Positions 18,816 to 25,183 of a DNA stretch of 25,183 nt are shown one piece after another. Origin of the DNA: Saprolegnia diclina VS20 (lineage: Eukaryota; Oomycota; Saprolegniomycetes; Saprolegniales; Saprolegniaceae); NCBI RefSeq assembly GCF_000281045.1, contig NW_008246107.1, positions 1 to 25,183 on the forward strand, written 5' to 3'. Below the pieces are notes generated by a model. That model did not search any database. It saw only the letters and a program-made list of their open reading frames with translations, and was not told where the DNA came from. Each line of letters starts with the position of its first letter. Position 1 is the stretch's first letter. Position numbers and translations under genes: made by a program.

Positions 18816-21800
18816 ATGGACGAGGAGCATGGGTCTCTGCCGCGACCGTCGATCGCATCGCTGGAGCATGCAAGCCTGCGCTACCTCCTCGAGGTCGTGC
18901 CCAAGCTCGTGCAGGATGCGCCCGCGCCGGTCAAGGACGAGGTCGGCGCGCTCCTGCTGGACCGCGTGCGCGCCGAGACCGAGTCGGAAGATGGCGTGAA
19001 CCAGCTGCTGCGCCTCATGGGCATCTACCTCCACTCAAGCCAAGCCATCACGGAGGCCATCGTCGAGCTGCTCTACGGGTCGTGCTACCGCGTCGTACTC
19101 ATCCACCACCTGCCGCAGGTTTGCATCGCCGCTTTGGCCGCCACGCTCACACATGCAGTAGCTCACGTACCAGTCGCCAAAGTGCATTGACCTCGTGCTA
19201 CAAGCGTACAAGGACCTCCTCGAGTGCGATAGCGCGCTCCTCGTCCCGCTCCTCGGGTCGCTCATCGACATGCCACTGTCGCCGTCGCAGCAGAACGAGA
19301 TCGTGCTGCTCGCCCACGTAGGCTCTGCTCTCTAAGATCTTACATGCAAATGCATTGATAGACGATGCTCGACAGCGTCGATGAGACCGACGTGCCGTCC
19401 GTCATCCGCAGTCTCCTTGCGCTGCTCACGCCGACGACGGGCGCCGCCACACTGCGTCAGATCCGCCAGCAAGCGACGAGTCTGTCGCTGCCGCATCTGC
19501 ACCTCGTCCTCGACGTATTGCTCTTTGCTTTGCATTTCCAAGTGGTTTGAGTGTCAGCGTAGGTCATGGCTGGACAGCTCTACTCTGGCTCGGTCGTCCT
19601 CAAGTACACGCTTCGGTCCATTCGCGCGGCCGACGACCTCGATCGTCTCGACGGTCTCTGGCTTCTCTCGCTGCTCCAGCGGTCGTCCGAACACACGGTC
19701 GTCTCTCTCTTATCGTATGTTTTCTAAGTTGTGCCTGTAGACGGCGTGGAAGTGCCTCCTCCACATTCACAAGAAGATCACGCTGCACTGGCTGCTGTCG
19801 CTGCAGCACGTCGTAGCGTCGTCGGTCTTTGCGTCGTACCAAGCCAGCTACGTCCAGCTCTGCTCACTGCTGCTGGACGTCGCGTTTCACAAGCAAACCG
19901 CGCTGGCCGTCGGAACGAACCTCGTCTCGCATGCGATCCAGAGTCTCACGGCGCTTCTGCGCGAGAGCGTCGACCCTCAAAGCGTGCTGCAGCTCCTTCT
20001 GCACCTCGTCGGGCAGTCGCACAAGTGGGACACGAGTATGCGCGAGAGTCTGCGCCGTCACATGGCCGTCACGGCGGCCGTGGGTGTCGCCGACGCCCTT
20101 TCATCGCTTCGCGCGTACGGCCATCTGGTGCTCGACACGGTCCACGTGGTGAGCGCGACGAAAGGCGACAACACGTCGCTGCTCGACCCGCTCTGCTTTG
20201 CTGTCGTCCAGCTCGTGCCGCAGGACCCGTCGCTCTACACGCTTCTGATGATGACGATTCAAAAGCATATTTTGCAGCCAGCGTCGCCGCTCCAGCTCAC
20301 CTCGATCTTGCTCGCCGCGCACTTGACGTACGCCAACGTGGTCACGCCCACGGACCGGCGCACGATCACAGCGTGGATGCTACGTCTCCTGGCCTACGCC
20401 CCGCTCTCGGTACGTCCCCAAGCGCAAAGTCTCGACCTTGGACCTTGCACTCTGTAGGTCGTGCCCGGTGTTGCCACGTATCTCTGCGCGCACGTCGACG
20501 CGTCGCTAGCCGAGACACACATTTTGCCCGCGCTGCGGCGCCGGCGCATGCTTTCGGCGACCCGAGAGCTCTCCTTGCCGGCGTATTTCCAACACCACGC
20601 CCAGAGCAGCGAGAGCACGGCCGCGCTCGCCGAGCTCGTGCGCTGCCTTATCGCCTACGCCCCGCCGTATCTACTCGAGTAATCGCAGCGCCGCTCATCG
20701 TATTCTATTGAATAGCGCGCTTCTCGAACAAGTTGTGTCGCAGCCCCTCATTGCCGCGTGGCCCGAGGAGTTCGGGCTCCAAGAGTCGCTGGCGACCATG
20801 TTCCAGGCTGCCATGTACGTCGGCGTGACGCTGCTCAACACTCTGTTCGCGGCTGGTCGGCGCGACGCCGTGCTCGATCGCCTGTGGCACCAAGTGGTCG
20901 GGTACTTTGACCAGCACAAGCAGGTATACGTCAACGCGATACCAAAAGACGACAACGTGGGCATTAGACGGTGCACGAGAAGACGTCGTTGGGCTATCTG
21001 CGGCTCTTGAATGACGCGGTGGTCTGCTACTTTTTAACGCAGTCGCCGCCCACGGAATCGACGCCGCCGTCGCTGGGTCAAGCGCGCTGCATTCACTTGC
21101 TCTACATTGGGCTCGTGGACCGCGACGCGCCGCCGCCACCGCACTGGCGCCTCTATGGCACGTACGTCACGACACTCAACTCGCACTTCGCGCTCGACGT
21201 GCCGTGGGCAGCGTACATCACCGCGCTCACGTCGACGACGACCGATTCGGTCGCTGAAACGTTGCTGCAGGTGTATGCGATTCTGGGGGCGCTGCTTGCC
21301 GCCGATCGGGACGCCTTCTTGAGCGCCTTTGCCGAGCGTGAGATGCCGCTGTGGGAGGCCGCCGACGTCTTCTACAGCTTTGTATCAAGCCATCTTCGTC
21401 AACTTCAGGTAATCATACGCACGATCGAGGAATCGATACGAGCATCGCCTAGGACGCCCAAGTGCTCTGTGCGGCATTGGACGTGCTCGTGCTCGTGTGC
21501 ACAGACGCCCCGTTGATGCTGCAAGACGTCGCGCAGCTCGCCAAGACACTCCTCTCGACTGTCTATCCGCACGCCAATGTCGAGACGAGTGCGTGGAAGG
21601 GCTACTTAACCCTCTCGCCAACGCCGCTTGCGGTCACGTGGCTCGACCACAGTTCGTTTCTCAAGAGCTATGCACCGACGCACGCCGCGTCATCCTTGTG
21701 AGGTCACCTCTCGCTGTGTGTTGTATTGATATGTGAAGCAGGTACTACTTGCACCACTGCTACGCCACGGCGTTTGCCCTCTCGCCGCTACCGCTGCCGT

Positions 21801-22987
21801 TTCTATCGTGGACCGCCGACGTGCTCACGACGATGGTCACGGACGACGTCGACATCGCGCCAGGACTGCGCACGTGCACGCGTGCGAGCTTTCCGCAGCT
21901 CTTTACGTCGTTTTGGCTCAGTGTACTCTCGATGGCGACGCATCCGACCTTGGCCCCGACGCCGACCAATGACCCATACCACCGCATCACAAGCTACCTG
22001 CAAGTGCTCTCGAAAGCCATTGCGCTCGCCCATATAGGCGACCTCTACAGCTCGGAGCTGGCCCGGAAGACGTACGAGTTCTTATTTTTCTCATTTTTCG
22101 AGATGCCATGTTGCGTAGCGTCCCGCTGCTCGTGCGCGCGTGTCAGTTTCTCTGCGAACGCGTCGTCGTCATCGTCGACAAGTGCCTCCAGTGGCGACTC
22201 GGAGCCCCCGAGATCTCAGCCGACAAGAGTCTCTTGGCGCCAATGTGCCATGACGTACTGCTGGTGCTGGAGGCGATGGAGCGCTACGTGCAGTACATCC
22301 AGGCGCTCATGGTGGTGCACATGAAGACCGTCATGGAGCGCGCCAAAGGCACCAACAAGCTCTCGGCGCTGGCCAAAAAGAAGGGACCGCCAGTCTGGAC
22401 GATGCTGCACCGCATTCCCCAAGTCAAGGTAAATGAACGTGGTGGGAAGGCGACAACTGAGGTTGGGTAGCAACTGCCGCAACTCAAACGCTGGATCCAT
22501 CGAGCGAAGGCGTCCTTGAGCCTCACCATGTACGACGACCCGTAGTGTCTCGACCTTTATGAACCGCGGTAATAGGCACCGGGAGCAAATCCCGTCGCTG
22601 GACGACGAGACGGCCGATGCGCGCACCGCCGAGACGACCGTCTCGTTGGACGAAAGCGATGGCGCCCGCCGGACGACGCACGACGCTGCGTACCGGTGGC
22701 AGAAGCGCGCCCGCAAGGACCAGCACGTCGCATGGGCCAGCAGCGACGAAGACGAAGCCAAGGAAGACGACGACGCCGACGACGACAATAACAACGACGA
22801 GGGCGCATTGTGGTCGGGCGACGAGGGCGAGAGTGGCTTCCACGCCTCCGTCGCGACGACCAAGTCGGTGCGGCACGACATTGAGGCGCTTCAGACGCCG
22901 ATGAAGCTACGGCTCCACGAGAACGCGACCCTTGGCTTTGCCTCGGTCGTGATCGACTTCAAGACCAAGCGCACGACCCGCTTGTAG
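18816..22987 (+). CDS. FANCD2: FANCD2-like (or FANCI-like) helical-repeat DNA crosslink-repair protein
   Basis: Thirteen exons (18816-19118, 19174-19317, 19362-19514, 19563-19697, 19741-20409, 20458-20678, 20716-20923, 20968-21408, 21453-21697, 21742-22071, 22119-22428, 22471-22541, 22576-22987) join in phase to about 1,213 aa. It is almost wholly alpha-helical solenoid. The first 180 residues align without gaps to FANCD2 from its LQPAIIKTLFEKLPE block onward: LEHASLRYLLEVVPK, then LLVPLLGSLIDMPLSPSQQN and SVIRSLLALL. Helices near residue 280 (ITLHWLLSLQHVV, LCSLLLDVAFHKQTAL) also fit, less strongly. The C-terminus has KR-rich stretches and an acidic tail (SSDEDEAKEDDDADDDNNND), as in FANCD2. 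In the Fanconi pathway FANCD2-FANCI clamps DNA at stalled forks. The N-terminal 100 or more residues of the family are missing. FANCI or another HEAT-type protein remains possible. The donor of intron 4 (19698 or 19701) is uncertain. Confidence 0.55.
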
Positions 22988-23004
22988 CTGCATCGGTCGC
23001 CTAC

Positions 23005-23290
23005 CTATAACACGCGAATAGTACGTGGCGTGGTGTCGCGCTTGAGCTTCTTTTGCACGCGCAACTTCAACCGGTCGACTTGCGCGTAGTATGGCGCGTG
23101 GGACACGGTCCGCTGTCCCAACTGGCGCGCACGCCTTGTCCATATCACGATGTTGAAGTAGCTGCTCGGTCCACGAGGTGGCTAAACGCACGCCATTCGA
23201 CACGACCGACCACGGCAGCTGCCACCTCGGAAACAACTGGCAGCCTCTCCGAGCTCCGTCGACGTGGTTGCTTGGCGTCTCTTCATCGAG
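23005..23290 (-). CDS. 3' part of an unresolved minus-strand gene
   Basis: The last exon, 23005-23121, encodes 38 residues: LGQRTVSHAPYYAQV followed by a basic helix (DRLKLRVQKKLKRD) and RTIRVL. A phase-0 intron at 23122-23174 (GTGGACC...GCCAG, 53 nt) joins it to an exon ending VVGRVEWRAFSHL. That frame opens only near 23290. Farther upstream (about 23215-23420) coding-like sequence continues in another frame (GGEWLWSTETLVTGVSMKRR), and no clean splice linking the two was found. The 5' end is therefore unknown; a further intron, a sequencing error or a broken gene are all possible. Its stop lies 17 bp from that of the FANCD2-like gene. No family is recognised. Confidence 0.35.
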
Positions 23291-23420
23291 ACGCCTGTCA
23301 CCAGCGTCTCGGTCGACCACAACCACTCCCCGCCTCTACTCGTCGTCTCTGGCACACACGTCGTGACTTGGCCTCGTCGCTGTGCAACTTGACGCCACTG
23401 TGGGGCGTAATGGGCACTTG

Positions 23421-23837
23421 ACAGGTGCGTCTTTTTTACATAAAAAAAAACGCAAGTCGCTCGGTTCTGGTGACCCAAGGGAGCATGACAGGGTCGGGTT
23501 GATGGCGAATAGGGGGTTATATCGCGTCACCGAGTCTGGATCGGTCGTCGCAAGCCTTGGTGCAGAGACAGATCGTATACGATTATACAAGGGCGCGTCG
23601 TGCGGTCGCGCTTTTGTGTCCCGGCGGTCAGTGGCGTGCGCATAGCCTTGCCGGCGCGGGTCCCACGCGGGCGACGTGCCTTACGATTCCACGCACGCGG
23701 CGCGTTTGATTGGCGGATCGCCGTCTGGCTTGCAAAAATGGACCAATGGGAATTGTCGACTGTGGCCGCTGGGTTTCGCGAAGGATTTGTTGGATTTGAT
23801 TGCAATTTTCACTTTGCATTTCCGCTCGACAAACGCG
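23421..23837. other. Intergenic region upstream of the ankyrin gene
   Basis: No gene is recognised between the unresolved minus-strand gene and the ankyrin gene. A TTTTTTACATAAAAAAAAA stretch sits near 23430-23449. ATTGG at 23709-23713 and CCAAT at 23743-23747, 90-130 bp before the likely start codon, are plausible promoter elements and argue that the ankyrin ORF starts at 23838 or 23877 rather than at the upstream in-frame position 23676. Confidence 0.4.
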
Positions 23838-24461
23838 ATGGCCCCGATCGTCCACACGCGCTTTGACACACCAACCATGACTACGGATACCCACGTTCTC
23901 AAGACGAGCCTCGATGCGTGGTACGACAAGGTCGTCACCAGCGCGCTGCATGGGCGCGGTGGGCCCGACGCCCACTACACGTTCCCGATGCCGCAGTTCC
24001 TCGGCCTCCACGAGTCGAGCTTGACGGCGATTGAACTCTGCCTCAGCACCGACCATGTCGACCCGCGCTTGCCATTGCACTTGGCCATCTTTGAAGGCAA
24101 CCTGACGCTCGTCAAGACACTTTTGTCGCGCCGCCCAGAGCTACTAAGCGCCGACGCGCTCTACTGCGCCGCGTACTGGGGCGAACTCAACCTTGTCAAG
24201 TGCCTCTTCCGCGTCGAGTATGCACCGGCCGCGACCGCTCTCGCCGCGCTCAAGGGCCACACGTCGGTGGTCGAATTTCTTCTTGACGCACGCCGCGTCA
24301 CGTTTGACGAGATGCTCGTGGCCAAGGCGAGCGTGCCGCTCTTGCGCTTTGTGATTGACGACCATTTTTTCGCGTCCGACGGCGTGTACGCAGTGCAGAC
24401 GTGGGCCAAGCAGAAGAAACTGCACAGCATCCTCGCTCTCTTCGACTACGTGGGCGTCTGA
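23838..24461 (+). CDS. Ankyrin-repeat protein
   Basis: A single-exon ORF of 207 aa from the Met at 23838 (194 aa from 23877). Repeats run from about residue 70: LPLHLAIFEGNLTLVKTLLS, then DALYCAAYWGELNLVKCLF, then ATALAALKGHTSVVEFLLD, with the A-G-x-x-x-x-V-x-x-L-L pattern of ankyrin helices. A shorter helical end follows (PLLRFVIDDHFF, WAKQKKLHSILALFDYVGV). There is no signal peptide, membrane segment or catalytic domain, so it is probably a cytosolic adaptor. Oomycete genomes carry many such short ankyrin proteins; partners cannot be predicted. Confidence 0.7.
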   Translation: MAPIVHTRFDTPTMTTDTHVLKTSLDAWYDKVVTSALHGRGGPDAHYTFPMPQFLGLHESSLTAIELCLSTDHVDPRLPLHLAIFEGNLTLVKTLLSRRPELLSADALYCAAYWGELNLVKCLFRVEYAPAATALAALKGHTSVVEFLLDARRVTFDEMLVAKASVPLLRFVIDDHFFASDGVYAVQTWAKQKKLHSILALFDYVGV

Positions 24462-25183
24462 GATGCGCGCATTCGTTTGCTCTATTTAACCCTCACCGTC
24501 TTGCTATTACCACCCGATCCTCCTCCTCCTATCTATGTAAATGCGACGATAAGTCGCCAAATTAAACTTGTACGTTCTTCTTTATAACTATACGATGCCA
24601 AGAACGAAGTCGCGGCTGCGAATGTACCGGTACGCCGGCGTGAACCAGACTCCACAATGTTGAAGCGCACGTTGAAGCTACGTTGGGCAACTTCAAGATA
24701 CCATATTGGCCAGTGAAATGCAAGGCAGCTACTTTGTGATGTTGGCGACAGTGTGCTTTTGGTATTCAGTGAAAAAATTGAGAGCAAAGCTGTCGGGCGT
24801 TGGACACGTTATCTGTTATTTTACTCAACTTGACGGGGATCTGGTCAGCGAGAGTACGGTACAATGTAGGTGTAGTTCGAGAAGGCGCTCGAGGTCAGCC
24901 TCGTCGCCGGTCGTGGGTGGAAACGTTGTGCTGATACGGTCGCCAGCAAATCACGCAAGCGTCGCGGTTGGGCGCAAGCACTGAACAGCGTCGGGCACTC
25001 TTCTCAAGCGACGAAAAAGATGCTTGGGCCAAGGTACTGTATCCTGATATAGTGTGCAAGCACGAGGATGGGCAGGCGTCACGCTTGAATCCCAGTTGTT
25101 GTTAATTTGAATATTGAATTTAAATTATGGGCTATCACCCAAGAGTTGGTGCGTCCCTTGCGTGTTTGCTGCGTCTTTGATAT
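24462..25183. other. Right-end region, no gene recognised
   Basis: This 720-bp stretch is AT-richer and broken by stops. ORFs of 84-92 codons show no coding-like bias or motif. It holds a CCTCCTCCTCC run near 24520 and a short hairpin gcgac-gataa-gtcgc near 24543-24557. It is probably 3' flank of the ankyrin gene plus intergenic DNA; a gene continuing beyond the window cannot be excluded. Confidence 0.4.

Noticed and set aside
19731-20711. 326-codon ORF in another frame of the FANCD2-like gene
   Set aside because: The +1 frame shows helical-repeat character and consistent splice phases; this frame is Arg/Ala/His-rich shadow.
4309-24709. Shared 12-mer ataccatattgg at 4309-4320 and 24698-24709
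   Set aside because: Only 12 bases, no flanking similarity and no common context; probably chance in AT-rich intergenic DNA.
24706-24984. 92-codon plus-strand ORF near the right end
   Set aside because: No coding-like codon bias, domain or hydrophobic pattern; AT-rich surroundings.
1-25183. tRNA, rRNA, CRISPR, insertion sequence or virus-derived genes
   Set aside because: Read for on both strands and none seen; the repeats found are short tandem repeats or isolated palindromes without spacers or transposase sequence.

Overview
This window looks like gene-dense nuclear DNA from a eukaryote, most likely an oomycete (Stramenopiles, perhaps Saprolegniales). That is inference from the GC-rich, third-position-biased coding sequence, the roughly 35 very short GT-AG introns (mostly 34-60 nt), the small gaps between genes and the mix of gene families. 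No bacterial operon signals, CRISPR array, tRNA, rRNA or transposon were recognised. All multi-exon models were built by hand from frame changes and GT/AG sites, so individual splice sites may be off by a few bases.

Left part, 1-6100: a small coiled-coil ORF (+, 373-657); a nine-exon ZW10 gene (+, 887-3526); a small predicted secreted or type I membrane protein (-, 3578-3926), convergent with ZW10; an F-box-like protein (-, 4535-5347); and a two-exon VOC/glyoxalase-family protein with a mitochondrial-type N-terminus (-, 5512-6070).

Middle, 6500-18800: a BK/Slo-type potassium channel with two RCK domains (+, 6573-10258, 12 exons); a six-exon multipass membrane protein of unknown function (-, 10374-11188); and a very large eight-exon NO VEIN (NOV)-like gene (-, 11237-18608, about 2,230 aa) that joins a GHKL ATPase module to a C-terminal DUF3883 PD-(D/E)XK-like domain and carries an unexpected metallothionein-like cysteine cluster near its N-terminus.

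Right part, 18800-25183: a 13-exon alpha-helical repeat gene, best read as a FANCD2 (possibly FANCI)-like protein (+, 18816-22987), which shares a CCAAT-rich divergent promoter with the NOV-like gene; an incompletely resolved minus-strand gene ending at 23005; an ankyrin-repeat protein (+, 23838-24461); and about 700 bp with no recognised gene.

The genes do not form one pathway. ZW10 acts in Golgi-ER tethering and at kinetochores, the FANCD2-like protein in interstrand-crosslink repair, the NOV-like protein is a nuclear ATPase/nuclease-fold protein in plants, and the channel works at a membrane. The most unusual features are the cysteine-rich pore turret and missing calcium bowl of the channel, the cysteine cluster in the NOV-like ATPase, and the shared divergent promoter.
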